DNA of 64,000 bases, from contig CACCLB010000003.1 in NCBI GenBank assembly GCA_902546725.1, forward strand, positions 104,576 through 168,575, read 5' to 3'. Origin of the DNA: an uncultured Bacteroidota bacterium (lineage in GTDB: Bacteria; Bacteroidota; Bacteroidia; Flavobacteriales; Flavobacteriaceae). The position numbers were made by a program, and so were the translations under genes. The notes beneath the pieces are model-generated. The model was given only the letters and a program-made list of their open reading frames with translations. It did no database searches and was not told where the DNA came from. Shown here one piece after another: positions 55,219 to 64,000 of this stretch. Positions within the stretch are counted from its first letter, which is position 1; every line of letters starts with the position of its first letter.

Positions 55219-56253
55219 TTGAAAACCTTTTTTTACTTACTTATTAAAAATCTTCTTCGTTATTACAACTACGTCTATTTTAGAAATATTGAAGTTTACG
55301 GTTATGAAAATATCCCACAGGACGGTGGGATTTTATTTTCACCAAATCACCAAGGTGCCTTTTTAGACCCTTTAATTATTGGATCCATGACTCCAAATAA
55401 AATTACTTCACTCACACGAAGTGATGTTTTCGGAGGTCCCTTTAAGTGGTTTTTAGATGCTTTTCAAATGCTTCCCGTTTACCGTATTCGTAACGGATAC
55501 AGCAACCTTAAAAAAAATGACCTAACTTTTGCCAAGTGCTATAAACTCCTTAGTGAAGGAAAATATATGTTGATGTTTTCAGAAGGAGGTCATCACGATG
55601 AATACTACCTACAGAATCTTTCCAAAGGAAGCAGCCGACTAATCTATCAGGCACAACAACAATTCCCTGAAAAAAAACTTTATCTCATGCCAGTTGGTAT
55701 TAATTACGGACATCACAGACAACCGCGCTGTACCTTACATTTAGTTTTTGGAAAGCCGATTGAAATAAATCAAACTGTAGATCCAAAGTTAACAGAGGCT
55801 GAAAACATCAACAAACTAAGAGCGCTACTTCGACAAAGAATGAAAGAATGCATTTGGATTGAAGATAAATCAGAAAACTATGCTGCTCAAAAACTGAAGA
55901 TCAATAGACAAACTACCCAATTGGACTTTTACACGTTAAAAAACGAATTGGAGACCAATCATTCCAAACTTCCGAACAGAAAATCGCTTAGCAGGAGTTC
56001 ACTTTTTGTAGTATGGCTATTGAGTTTACCCAACATTATCCCACTTTGGATTACTCGAAAAGTTATTTCAAAATTCGAAGACATTGTTTTTGTCAGCTCT
56101 ATGAAGTATGCCATGGGTGTATTTTTCTTTCCAATCTGGTGGTTTGGCAGTGGATTAGCTTTAGCTTATGCCTTTGGAAATCCAGTAATGACGTGGTATC
56201 TCGTGATCTGTATCACAACTTTATTTACAAGGCAAAGAGTTTTATTATCATAA
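55219..56253 (+). CDS. 1-acylglycerol-3-phosphate acyltransferase-like (PlsC family)
   Basis: The start is TTG (344 aa). The PlsC/LPLAT domain fills residues about 20-230. Its motifs are FSPNHQGAFLDP (the H...D catalytic motif, with one more spacer residue than HX4D) and VYRIRNGY, followed by FSEGGHHDE in place of the usual FPEG. LMPVGINYG closes the site. Two hydrophobic segments near the C-terminus (about 265-285 and 300-335) anchor it in the inner membrane. It would acylate lysophosphatidic acid or a related lipid. The exact acyl donor and acceptor are uncertain. Confidence 0.87.
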   Translation: MKTFFYLLIKNLLRYYNYVYFRNIEVYGYENIPQDGGILFSPNHQGAFLDPLIIGSMTPNKITSLTRSDVFGGPFKWFLDAFQMLPVYRIRNGYSNLKKNDLTFAKCYKLLSEGKYMLMFSEGGHHDEYYLQNLSKGSSRLIYQAQQQFPEKKLYLMPVGINYGHHRQPRCTLHLVFGKPIEINQTVDPKLTEAENINKLRALLRQRMKECIWIEDKSENYAAQKLKINRQTTQLDFYTLKNELETNHSKLPNRKSLSRSSLFVVWLLSLPNIIPLWITRKVISKFEDIVFVSSMKYAMGVFFFPIWWFGSGLALAYAFGNPVMTWYLVICITTLFTRQRVLLS

Positions 56254-56409
56254 ATATTTTTATAATAGTTTTTTATTATAGTAAGCTATATTATCTTCTT
56301 AAAAATGCGCTTTATTGTTCTCATAATAAGATTTTACTATTGCATAGTGATATTTGGTTGGAGGCGGCTATAGATTTTATTTTGATTTAAAGATTTGTAC
56401 CTTCGCTAC

Positions 56410-57369
56410 ATGATAGATGTAATTATAATTGGTGCAGGACCAATAGGAATGGCCTGTGGTATAGAGGCAGAAAAAAAGGGGCTGAGTTTTTTAATTATTG
56501 ACAAAGGTACTTTGGTCAACTCTATTTACCACTACCCCATGAATATGACTTTTTTTTCTACTTCGGATAAACTGGAAATCGGAAACATCCCTTTTATTTC
56601 TCACAATGCAAAACCAACCCGATCAGAAGCCTTAGAATACTATAGAAGAGTCGCATCCCATTGGAAATTAAACACCAAACTCTACGAGGAGGTTACCCAA
56701 ATAAAAAATACACAGCAAGCCTTTGAACTTACTACTTCTAAAGGATCTTACACTGCAGCAAATCTTATTATTGCAACTGGTTTTTACGACCGCCCTTTTT
56801 TATTGAATGTTCCTGGAGAAGATTTGCCAAAAGTAAAACATTATTACAGCGAGCCACACCCGTATTTTGGAATGGACTTAGTTGTTGTAGGTGCTGCAAA
56901 TTCTGCAGTAGATGTAGCGCTGGAAACCTATCGCAAGGGAGCAAAAAGTGTCACCATGATTATCCGTGAGAAAGAAATTGGGGGAAATGTAAAATATTGG
57001 GCACGCCCAGATATAGTCAACCGAATTGAAGAGGGAAGTATCAAAGCCCATTTTGAAGCAGAAATAGAGTCCATCACTGAAGATAAAGTGGCATTTAAAG
57101 ATGCCTCAGGCATTCATCAGATCCCAAATGATTTTGTCTTAGCGATGACTGGTTATGAACCCAATTTTGAAATGCTGGAACAATTGGATGTTGATTTTCA
57201 TCAAGATGAATTTAGAACCCCTGTTTACAATAATGAAACTATGGAGTCCAATACAAAAGGTGTTTATTTAGCTGGTGTGGTTTGCGGAGGCTACAAAACC
57301 AATAAATGGTTTATTGAAAACTCTAGAGTACATGCGATTCAAATTATTAACGCCCTATCAAAAAAATAG
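56410..57369 (+). CDS. ypdA: YpdA-family FAD/NAD(P) disulfide reductase
   Basis: I set the start at the ATG at 56410 (MIDVIIIGAGPIG, 319 aa), not the TTG at 56395. YpdA reduces bacillithiol disulfide with NADPH and belongs to the thioredoxin-reductase-like flavoproteins. The FAD-binding GAGPIGMACG is at residues 8-17, followed by YPMNMTFFSTSDKLEIG. The second nucleotide-binding fold is at VVVGAANSAVDVALE, and GVYLAGVVCGG closes the FAD site. No CxxC active site is visible, as expected for YpdA. Bacteroidota make bacillithiol, which fits. Confidence 0.9.
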   Translation: MIDVIIIGAGPIGMACGIEAEKKGLSFLIIDKGTLVNSIYHYPMNMTFFSTSDKLEIGNIPFISHNAKPTRSEALEYYRRVASHWKLNTKLYEEVTQIKNTQQAFELTTSKGSYTAANLIIATGFYDRPFLLNVPGEDLPKVKHYYSEPHPYFGMDLVVVGAANSAVDVALETYRKGAKSVTMIIREKEIGGNVKYWARPDIVNRIEEGSIKAHFEAEIESITEDKVAFKDASGIHQIPNDFVLAMTGYEPNFEMLEQLDVDFHQDEFRTPVYNNETMESNTKGVYLAGVVCGGYKTNKWFIENSRVHAIQIINALSKK

Positions 57370-57412
57370 TTAGTATTCTTCTGTATTTTGTTAAATTGAA
57401 GAAAATATTGAA

Positions 57413-58543
57413 GTGGAAATACTCATCATTCCAGATTCATTTAAGGGAAGTCTCAGCGCTAAAGAAGTTGCTCAACTTATGGAGCATACCGTCAAAGCTG
57501 TTTTCCCTGAGAGTAAATGCACCTCAATGCCTTTCTCTGATGGCGGAGAAGGAGCCCTGACCGTTTTACAAAGACATTCTAATGGTGAATTGATCAAGTG
57601 TTTAGCTTATGATGCACTTCGACGTCCAATTAAAGCTCCCTATTTTCTTTTCCAGAATAAAAAAGAGGTGTGGATCGAACTCTCTCAAACGGCTGGATTG
57701 ACCCTACTCGACAAAACGGACTTAGACCCACTTAACACCTCAACTTGGGGAACGGGTAAAATGATCGAACATGCCTTGGAAAACGGTAGTGAGAAAATTT
57801 ACTTGGGTATTGGAGGAAGTGCAACCCAAGATTTAGGTAGTGGTATTATAACTGCACTCGGCGGACGTTTTCTAGATAAACATGACAAAGAACTTCCTTT
57901 GGGAGGAGGAGCACTATACCGCCTAAAAAAAATTGACCTCACTAATATGAACGCCAAAGCGCTTCAGGCCGAATGGGTAATTGCCTGTGATGTCCAAAAC
58001 CCTCTTTTGGGAAAGGAGGGTACTGCGCATACTTATGCTAAACAAAAAGGAGCCAGCCCATCGGATATTGACCGACTAGAACAAGGAGGTATTTGCTTTG
58101 CTGAAGTTGTAAAAAAACAATTTGGAATTGAGATTCATAATCTAGTAGGAGGTGGTGCAGCAGGAGGCGTGAGTGCAGGGCTTTTTGCCCTCTTAAATGC
58201 AAGTCTGACCGAAGGGTTTGAGCTGCTTGCCCAACATACTGGTTTAAATGATAAAATTTCAAAATTTGACTTAATACTCACCGGAGAAGGCTCTTTTGAC
58301 GAGCAAAGTCTTTATGGAAAATTACCCATTCAAGTTGCTGCCCTTGCTGAAAAATCAAATATTCGAACACTGATTGTGGCCGGTTTCAGTAAGATGAAAA
58401 CTCTAAAAAAACTGACTCAATGTAAAATCATCAATACGACACCTCCAGGGGTTGCAGTGGAAAACGCCATTGAAAATGCTGAAAAAAATTTACGCTCTGC
58501 CCTAACCAAAGAACTAGAATTTATCAAATCACAGAACATATGA
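57413..58543 (+). CDS. glycerate kinase
   Basis: The start is GTG. The 376-residue length fits bacterial glycerate 2-kinases (GarK/GlxK family). Motifs include PDSFKGSLSAKEVAQ (residues about 6-20), PFSDGGEGAL, GIGGSATQDLGSGI and ILTGEGSFDEQSLYGK. It phosphorylates D-glycerate for entry into central metabolism. The last 4 bases overlap the GntP-family permease gene, so the two are coupled, and the permease probably brings in the substrate. Confidence 0.94.
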   Translation: MEILIIPDSFKGSLSAKEVAQLMEHTVKAVFPESKCTSMPFSDGGEGALTVLQRHSNGELIKCLAYDALRRPIKAPYFLFQNKKEVWIELSQTAGLTLLDKTDLDPLNTSTWGTGKMIEHALENGSEKIYLGIGGSATQDLGSGIITALGGRFLDKHDKELPLGGGALYRLKKIDLTNMNAKALQAEWVIACDVQNPLLGKEGTAHTYAKQKGASPSDIDRLEQGGICFAEVVKKQFGIEIHNLVGGGAAGGVSAGLFALLNASLTEGFELLAQHTGLNDKISKFDLILTGEGSFDEQSLYGKLPIQVAALAEKSNIRTLIVAGFSKMKTLKKLTQCKIINTTPPGVAVENAIENAEKNLRSALTKELEFIKSQNI

Positions 58544-59871
58544 CTTTTGCACTGCTTTGTATATTCATTACTATACTATGGATTGTCCTAGGAACCTCGC
58601 TAGCCAAGCTACATCCTTTTTTAGTACTCTTTAGTGCGGCAATGCTCCTAGCAGTATTACTTGGTTTGCCTCTTATGGAATCCTTAAATTTAATCCAAAG
58701 CGGCTTCGGGCAAATTGTTCAAAAAATAGGCTTATTGATTCTTTTTGGAACCGTAATCGGGGTTGCCATGGAACAATCTGGGGCAACCCTTTCCATTGCT
58801 CGAGGAATCTTAAAAATCATGAATCGTCTCCCCCTTCCTTATGCCATTAGTTGCATCGGTTACTTGGTTTCAATCCCTGTATTCTGCGATGCGGCATTTG
58901 TTATTTTATCCCACCTCAACAAAACCCTCTCCAGACAGACAAAAACACCACTTGTTGGCTTAACAGTCGCCTTATCCACAGGACTTTTTGCCCCTCATGT
59001 CTTGGTTCCACCTACTCCCGGTCCTCTTGCTGCCGCAGCCAATTTGGAATTAGATAATTTGTTTTTATTGATTGCCATGGGTGCTGTTGTTGCTCTTATA
59101 TTGATATTGGTGGGAGGAGCTTATGGCAACTACTTGAGCAAAAAAAATAATTGGATAGAAGATCAAACAGAAGCTGTAAATGATAAGCTCCAAGTGTCTC
59201 AACTCCCCTCGTTTACCAAATCACTACTACCGATATTAATCCCCATAGTATTGATGTGTTTAGGAACTGTATTGGAGTTTGTAACTGATTATATCCCTGG
59301 AAAAGAACTTATTCTATTTCTTACCAAACCCACTATGGCCTTGGGTATAGGAATGCTATTTGCCTTTGCGCTGGCAGAAAGTCCAAAGAAAACCTTTGTA
59401 AACACCTCCATTAGAAAAGGAATTGAACAAGCTGCCCCAATTTTAATTATTACGGGTATGGGTGGTGCTTTGGGAACAGTCATCCAAACGATACCATTAA
59501 AGACGTACGCCGAATCCATTGCTGCAGTTGAAGGTTTAGGAATTCTAATCCCTTTTCTAATTGCTGCTCTTTTAAAATCGGCTCAAGGGTCCTCAACTGT
59601 TGCAATAATCACCACCTCTTCTTTGATTTTTCCACTACTCCCAATTTTAGGTATGGACACAGAAATGGGAAAAGTATGGGCTATAATGGCATTGGGAGTT
59701 GGCTCAATGACAGTTTCTCATGCCAATGACTCCTATTTTTGGATAGTAACTCAAATGAGTGGAATGGATGTCAAAACAGCCTATAAAACACATACACTGG
59801 GTACGCTTATTCAGGGTTGTGTTGGCTTGGTTGTAGTGTGGATAGGCTATTCCCTCTGGTCAATGGTCTAA
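58540..59871 (+). CDS. GntP-family permease (likely glycerate or gluconate)
   Basis: This 443-residue inner-membrane protein has about 12 hydrophobic segments. Family motifs include PLPYAISCIGYLVSIPVFCDA, HVLVPPTPGPLAAAANL and KSAQGSSTVAIITTSSL, matching GntP/GntT gluconate:H+ symporters. Because it is translated together with glycerate kinase (4-base overlap), glycerate is a plausible substrate, though gluconate or a similar acid is also possible. Its stop codon overlaps that of the convergent DUF4270 gene by 3 bases. Confidence 0.9.
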   Translation: MTFALLCIFITILWIVLGTSLAKLHPFLVLFSAAMLLAVLLGLPLMESLNLIQSGFGQIVQKIGLLILFGTVIGVAMEQSGATLSIARGILKIMNRLPLPYAISCIGYLVSIPVFCDAAFVILSHLNKTLSRQTKTPLVGLTVALSTGLFAPHVLVPPTPGPLAAAANLELDNLFLLIAMGAVVALILILVGGAYGNYLSKKNNWIEDQTEAVNDKLQVSQLPSFTKSLLPILIPIVLMCLGTVLEFVTDYIPGKELILFLTKPTMALGIGMLFAFALAESPKKTFVNTSIRKGIEQAAPILIITGMGGALGTVIQTIPLKTYAESIAAVEGLGILIPFLIAALLKSAQGSSTVAIITTSSLIFPLLPILGMDTEMGKVWAIMALGVGSMTVSHANDSYFWIVTQMSGMDVKTAYKTHTLGTLIQGCVGLVVVWIGYSLWSMV

Positions 59872-61700
59872 TAGGAAGAATAGGTCAATTCCAATTGAAC
59901 TTTTTTATCACTTAAATCTTCTTCTGGATGAGAACCTATGAGCACGCTCCCAAGTGGATTTAAAGTAGCACCCCTCGGGTATTTTATTTTCGAATTATCT
60001 GTAGAGAGTTTGATGGCATCCAGAATTGTATTGTCATTTATATCTCCTGTTACTACTAGTCCAAGGTCAAAATTTATGGTGTCATTTCTAATGATGTTAG
60101 AAACGTGATTCGTCACATCAAAAGCATACCTAAAAGGTCGATTACTTTCGTCAAATTCCAATACTCCACCATAAGTGGTTTTACCACTGTTTGCTGAGGC
60201 TGAAGTCACTGAATTATCAGAAAAATAATCCAATAAAGGCTGACCAGAATCGTGTCGGTATATATATAGCCGCGAAGCAAATAATTCTGAAGAAAAATTA
60301 GGTTGCTCAGGATCCAAATAAAAGACAAGTTTTGCTTGATTGATCAACCAATTTTCGGTCTTTAAATCATTCAATATGGCTTGGTTTACCTCATTATTTC
60401 TAGAAAATAGTCGTATTCTTCCGTGAAACCTTCCTCCTTGAACATAAATTTTATCCGTTGGTTCATCCAAACTCGAACTCGCTAACTGCTCTTGAATCAA
60501 AGGATTTGAATCAGAGTTTGTAAGGGTGTTTACTCTTATCCCTGAAAGGTTTAAGGTAAATTCACTAGTTGCTTTAACCGTACTATCGTCGGTAAGATCA
60601 TCAGGGGTGCCATTTGTATCGTATTGATCGTATTCATATTCGATCTCAATTGTTGCTTCTTGTATATTCAACAACATGTATAGATCCTCAGAAAAGTTAT
60701 CCGTTCTAATAATAATTCCTTTTAAAGCTCTTTGAAAAGCTGCATTAGATTCTAGTGAGGCCGTACCTTCCATATCTAGTATTCGCTCTTGAAAGAAAGT
60801 CGTATCAAGTGGCACTCGAATTCGAGGAGATAATCTTGTCTCCACACGTGTTGTTTCATCAACATCTTCAGTTGTTGGGTCGTCTTCTTTAAAATTAAAT
60901 CGTAACTCATCAAAATTTAAAGTAATTGTCTCGTCGTGTAGGATCGAATTATAGAAACCCTTTTCGAAGTAATCTTCATTTGAATAATAAACTTTAGTTG
61001 ACTCAAAGTTTTTAGCAGGATCAAGCGAATTCAAGAAATACGTTAGCTCATAAACTTTTAAATCAAAACTGGCATTGGGATTGCCGTAAAGTGAATCAAT
61101 TTCGTAAACTTTATTTTCGGACTCATAGGTGTCATTTTCGTCGTCATTGTGATCTAAAATGCCATCTCCATCACTGTCTGAGCTGAGTGGATTAAGACCA
61201 GATTGTAATTCCAAAAGATCTGATAATTCATCTCCATCAGAGTTGCTTTCAGGATCGTCGGGGTCAGCATCTAAAGAATCAATCACCCCATCATTATCTC
61301 TGTCGTTTTGATTTGTAAAAAATGGGATTTCTAAATAAACAGCAGTTACGGTCTCATTTTCTGGAATTATAGTGTTCGAACTTGGATTCTCTTCCTCCTC
61401 TTGAGTCTGACTTGAATCACCAAAAATTGGATTTGAACCAAGTGAGAGTTGAGTTACCAAACTTGCCTGAGACTTTCCAAAAACAGGATGGGTAATTGAT
61501 CCAAGTTGGACTAGTGGCTGTACATTAGTTTGAACCTTTTCTACCCCTTCTTGATAAGTAAAAACAGGAAAAGACTGTGACTTTGTAGAAAGGGTTTGAT
61601 CAGCCAATAAATCTTTACCTACAGGTGTAAAATCCTTATTACAAGAGAGAATAAGAGCAATAAAACTAAGACTTACAAGAAGTTTTAAAGAACTATGCAT
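59868..61700 (-). CDS. DUF4270 lipoprotein with calcium-binding repeat insert
   Basis: This 610-residue protein has a lipoprotein signal (LILSCNKDF, Cys20). It opens FTPVGKDLLADQT, and its regularly spaced beta sequence to the end matches DUF4270. An insert at about residues 130-190 carries Asp-rich thrombospondin type 3-like calcium motifs (DRDNDGVIDSLDADPDD, NSDGDELSDLLELQSG, SDGDGILDHNDD). DUF4270 members are conserved outer-surface lipoproteins of unknown role in Bacteroidota. It lies 16 bases after the glycogen-synthase-like gene. Confidence 0.85.
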   Translation of the reverse strand: MHSSLKLLVSLSFIALILSCNKDFTPVGKDLLADQTLSTKSQSFPVFTYQEGVEKVQTNVQPLVQLGSITHPVFGKSQASLVTQLSLGSNPIFGDSSQTQEEEENPSSNTIIPENETVTAVYLEIPFFTNQNDRDNDGVIDSLDADPDDPESNSDGDELSDLLELQSGLNPLSSDSDGDGILDHNDDENDTYESENKVYEIDSLYGNPNASFDLKVYELTYFLNSLDPAKNFESTKVYYSNEDYFEKGFYNSILHDETITLNFDELRFNFKEDDPTTEDVDETTRVETRLSPRIRVPLDTTFFQERILDMEGTASLESNAAFQRALKGIIIRTDNFSEDLYMLLNIQEATIEIEYEYDQYDTNGTPDDLTDDSTVKATSEFTLNLSGIRVNTLTNSDSNPLIQEQLASSSLDEPTDKIYVQGGRFHGRIRLFSRNNEVNQAILNDLKTENWLINQAKLVFYLDPEQPNFSSELFASRLYIYRHDSGQPLLDYFSDNSVTSASANSGKTTYGGVLEFDESNRPFRYAFDVTNHVSNIIRNDTINFDLGLVVTGDINDNTILDAIKLSTDNSKIKYPRGATLNPLGSVLIGSHPEEDLSDKKVQLELTYSSY

Positions 61701-61716
61701 ATGGAGCTAGAAGTGA

Positions 61717-62517
61717 TTAAAACTTTTTAGAGTAAAATTCAATAAATACATCCTCATCTTTTGATTCTGTATAATTTAAAACAGGCTTTTTACTATCATC
61801 TATTTCGTCAACAACCGCTTTTGGAAGATTTTCAGAGGCCATAATCAACCCATCTGAATGGGCAATTGCTAGTTTAGTTAAGGCGTCATAGTTCGCTTTT
61901 TGAAGCCCTGATATAAGATCAGGTTCAATTTTATCAAAAGCTACTTTTCCCTCAAAGTCTTTAGAGAAAGCTCCTTCAAAGTCAGGTTCGTATATTGAAC
62001 TTATAATTTTGCTGTCAGCAAATAAAGGCTCGTCTCCGTAATAGGATTTAAGATACAATGGGAAAAGTGCTGTAAACCAACCGTGAAGGTGAATGACATC
62101 TGGGGCCCAGTTTAATTTTTTTACTGTCTCAACTACCCCCTTTGTAAAAAAGATCATTCGCTCATCGTTATCCGAATAACAACTTCCTTTTTCATCGTGA
62201 AGTATAGATCTTCTTTTAAAGTATTCCTCATTATCTATAAAATAAACTTGCATTCTCTCTTTAGGAATAGATGCTACCTTAATAATCAGTGGCATATCCA
62301 TATCGTTTATGACCAAGTTCATCCCTGACAGACGAATTACCTCATGTAACTGATGTCTTCTTTCGTTAATAAGTCCGTAACGTGGCATAAAGATTCTTGT
62401 CTGCCCGCCGTGCTCATTGATGGCTTTGGGTATTTGAAACGAATTTATTGCTTGTTCTGTCTGAGGAAGGTAAGGAACCACCTCTGAGGAAATAATTAAT
62501 ACTCTTTTATCCTTCAT
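61717..62517 (-). CDS. glycogen/starch synthase-like protein, N-terminal GT5 domain only
   Basis: I set the start at the Met at 62517 (MKDKRVLIISSEV), because the promoter -7 box lies over the longer frame's start at 62547. The 266-residue protein has only the N-terminal GT-B half of GT5 enzymes: SEVVPYLPQTEQAINSF, RIFMPRYGLINER and DVIHLHGWFTALFPLYL. The K-x-G-G-L acceptor motif near the N-terminus is not seen in its usual form, and the donor-binding C-terminal domain is absent. It may therefore not make glycogen. It is divergent from panC and heads the transcript that includes the DUF4270 gene. Confidence 0.8.
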   Translation of the reverse strand: MKDKRVLIISSEVVPYLPQTEQAINSFQIPKAINEHGGQTRIFMPRYGLINERRHQLHEVIRLSGMNLVINDMDMPLIIKVASIPKERMQVYFIDNEEYFKRRSILHDEKGSCYSDNDERMIFFTKGVVETVKKLNWAPDVIHLHGWFTALFPLYLKSYYGDEPLFADSKIISSIYEPDFEGAFSKDFEGKVAFDKIEPDLISGLQKANYDALTKLAIAHSDGLIMASENLPKAVVDEIDDSKKPVLNYTESKDEDVFIEFYSKKF

Positions 62518-62544
62518 AAAAAATTTATCCGTGGAAAAGCTTTG

Positions 62545-62576
62545 CAAAAATACAAAATTAATGCTTACATACTCAA
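62545..62576 (-). promoter_or_regulatory. promoter of the GT5-like and DUF4270 genes
   Basis: On the minus strand TTG (62576-62574), a 21-base spacer and TATTTTTG (62552-62545) fit the Bacteroidota form with a slightly long spacer. It supports the start at 62517. Confidence 0.55.
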
Positions 62577-62612
62577 AAACTACCTACTTTAGCCGAGTTA
62601 ATCATTTGCTAA

Positions 62613-63458
62613 ATGTTAATTGTTCATACTGCTGAGGAGCTTCAAAATAGAATGAAATCAAAAAGCGCATCACTTGGTTTGGTTCCTACTATGGGGGCGC
62701 TTCACCAAGGGCACCTTTCTTTAGTCAGCCGTGCAGCTAACGAAAATAAAAAAGTAGTGGTCAGTATTTACGTCAACCCTACGCAATTTAACCATAGTAA
62801 AGATTTAGACAACTACCCTAAAGACATTGACAAAGACATCGACTTACTCAAGCCTTTTGAAAAACAGCTTATACTTTATGTACCAAGTCATAGCGATTTA
62901 TATCCTGAAGGCATAAAAAGTAAAAAATTTGATTTTGGAAGCCTTACAGCCCATATGGAAGGTGCTTCAAGACCAGGACATTTTAACGGTGTAGCCACTA
63001 TAGTGGAGGCGCTTTTAGTCAATATTCGACCCACAAGAGCTTATTTTGGCGAAAAAGACTTTCAACAACTTCAAGTCATCAGGGCCCTGAATCAAAAACT
63101 CGATTTGGGAATTGATATTGTAAATTGTCCGCTACAGAGAGCAGAAAATGGTCTTGCTTTAAGCTCTAGAAATGCACTACTCACTAAAGAGCAAAAATCA
63201 GAGGCTGCTGTAATTTACCAAACCTTGGAATATCTCAACAAAAGTGCGACAGATTGGAGTGTGGGTGAAATGGAACTTTATTTTAAGTCAAAAGTTGAAG
63301 CTATAAAGGACTTCAAAGTAGATTATTTTAGCATTGCTTCCCCTTCGGATTTAATCCCAGTTAGCCATCTTGATTCTCGTAAAAATTACAGGATTTTTGT
63401 CGCTGTTTATGCAGGTAAAACAAGGCTAATTGATACGATAGAATTGGTTAGAAAATGA
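62613..63458 (+). CDS. panC: pantothenate synthetase
   Basis: PanC joins pantoate and beta-alanine with ATP to make pantothenate. The 281 residues show VPTMGALHQGHLSLVSRA (the HIGH-like motif, about residues 24-41), VSIYVNPTQFN, RPGHFNGVATIV, YFGEKDFQQLQVI and LALSSRNALL (the KMSKS-like loop). It is followed by panD 12 bases later, so one transcript supplies pantothenate. CoaX at 17803-18534 acts next in the pathway. Confidence 0.96.
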   Translation: MLIVHTAEELQNRMKSKSASLGLVPTMGALHQGHLSLVSRAANENKKVVVSIYVNPTQFNHSKDLDNYPKDIDKDIDLLKPFEKQLILYVPSHSDLYPEGIKSKKFDFGSLTAHMEGASRPGHFNGVATIVEALLVNIRPTRAYFGEKDFQQLQVIRALNQKLDLGIDIVNCPLQRAENGLALSSRNALLTKEQKSEAAVIYQTLEYLNKSATDWSVGEMELYFKSKVEAIKDFKVDYFSIASPSDLIPVSHLDSRKNYRIFVAVYAGKTRLIDTIELVRK

Positions 63459-63470
63459 TACCTTTGCGGC

Positions 63471-63821
63471 ATGCAAATTGAAGTGTTAAAATCAAAAATT
63501 CATCGGGTCACAGTTACAGATGCCGACTTGAATTATATCGGCAGTATTACCCTTGACCGAGAGCTTATTGATGCCGCTAATCTAGTGGTTGGAGAAAAAG
63601 TACAGGTGGTTAATGTAAATAATGGAGAACGGCTTGAAACCTACGTTATAGAGGGGAAATCAGGTTCTGGTGAAGTAACACTTAACGGTCCTGCAGCACG
63701 AAAAGTTCAAAAGGGTGATGTGATTATTATCATCAGTTATGCTCAAATGGATGTTGAAGAAGCAAAATCCTTTAAGCCCAGCTTACTGTTTCCAAATGAA
63801 AAAAATAATTTACTGCAATAA
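63471..63821 (+). CDS. panD: aspartate 1-decarboxylase
   Basis: PanD makes beta-alanine from aspartate and carries a pyruvoyl group formed by self-cleavage. The cleavage site Gly24-Ser25 is visible in YIGSITLD. The 116-residue length and the ending [22 protein letters not shown] match the family. It follows panC by 12 bases and precedes a membrane protein gene by 3 bases. Confidence 0.96.
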   Translation: MQIEVLKSKIHRVTVTDADLNYIGSITLDRELIDAANLVVGEKVQVVNVNNGERLETYVIEGKSGSGEVTLNGPAARKVQKGDVIIIISYAQMDVEEAKSFKPSLLFPNEKNNLLQ

Positions 63822-63824
63822 GAT

Positions 63825-64000
63825 TTGAAAAAAATAAAATCGCTTCTCAAAGTTATTCTCCCACTTGCAGTTGGATTCTTTTTTGTTTACCTCAGCTATA
63901 ACAGCACCTCGGAAGAAGATCGAATTTTAATTTACTCCTACATCCAAAAAGCTGATCTCCGCTTTGTAATGCTCTCAGTTTTTTTTGGCATTCTCAGTCA
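63825..64000 (+). CDS. flippase-like membrane protein (lysylphosphatidylglycerol synthase TM family), partial
   Basis: A TTG-started frame opens 3 bases after panD and runs off the window. The visible 58 residues read MKKIKSLLKVILPLAVGFFF, then a loop STSEEDRILIYSYIQKAD and a second hydrophobic segment RFVMLSVFFGILS. This resembles the start of the UPF0104/lysylphosphatidylglycerol synthase transmembrane family found after panD in flavobacteria. The assignment relies on context and a short stretch, so it is moderate. Confidence 0.65.
   Translation, partial: MKKIKSLLKVILPLAVGFFFVYLSYNSTSEEDRILIYSYIQKADLRFVMLSVFFGILS

Overview
The window looks like a chromosomal segment of a marine-type flavobacterium (Bacteroidota, Flavobacteriaceae). 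The signs are AT-rich DNA, gliding genes gldD and gldE in the flavobacterial mutY-ssb-gldE-gldD order, a class II HMG-CoA reductase next to a GYDIA-type GHMP kinase, an isolated atpD-atpC pair with a short epsilon subunit, DUF4270, DUF5916 and DUF2490 proteins, and promoters of the Bacteroidota form TTG-N19-TANNTTTG. Genes are densely packed and several convergent pairs touch or overlap. No rRNA, CRISPR array, insertion sequence or integrase was seen.

Layout. 1-4 kb: end of surE, a small membrane protein, lpxB, and a comEC split by a frameshift. 4-8 kb (minus): thioredoxin-fold protein, POT peptide transporter and dipeptidyl peptidase IV, a peptide-utilisation pair. 8-10.5 kb: mevalonate-pathway genes. 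10.5-18.5 kb (minus): an envelope cluster of coaX, outer membrane protein, TPR protein, lptC, a small membrane protein, a CorC-like protein and a periplasmic PpiD-like foldase. 18.6-20.05 kb: tRNA-Phe followed by a small island, bounded by a 17-bp copy of the tRNA 3' end and carrying a lipoprotein / membrane protein / XRE-regulator operon. 20-26.5 kb: CotH-like lipoprotein, frameshifted glycosyltransferase, rhodanese, frameshifted thioredoxin, rmuC and a fused RimB-RimK protein. 26.6-40.5 kb: mostly secreted or outer-membrane proteins and hydrolases, with kynureninase, a SET-domain protein and acyl-CoA thioesterase. 40.6-44 kb: two M16 peptidase-family genes. 45-51 kb: gldD, gldE, ssb and mutY (minus); then HU, a 29-residue basic protein, RNase G and recX (plus). 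51-55 kb (minus): TonB-dependent receptor, atpC, atpD. 55-64 kb: acyltransferase, ypdA, glycerate kinase with a GntP permease, DUF4270 lipoprotein, a one-domain glycogen-synthase-like protein, panC, panD and the start of a flippase-like protein.

Themes. Peptide use (DPP4, POT, M16, M20), envelope building (LpxB, LptC, PpiD, several outer membrane proteins), coenzyme A supply (CoaX, PanC, PanD) and isoprenoids (HMG-CoA reductase, GHMP kinase). The most novel-looking piece is the tRNA-Phe island: three 18-bp repeats spaced 20-21 bp cover both elements of the promoter of its three-gene operon, which ends in an XRE repressor gene. This suggests a self-repressed mobile module. Three genes (comEC, the glycosyltransferase, thioredoxin) are broken by single frame changes and continue intact in another frame; recent mutation, recoding or assembly error cannot be told apart from sequence alone.
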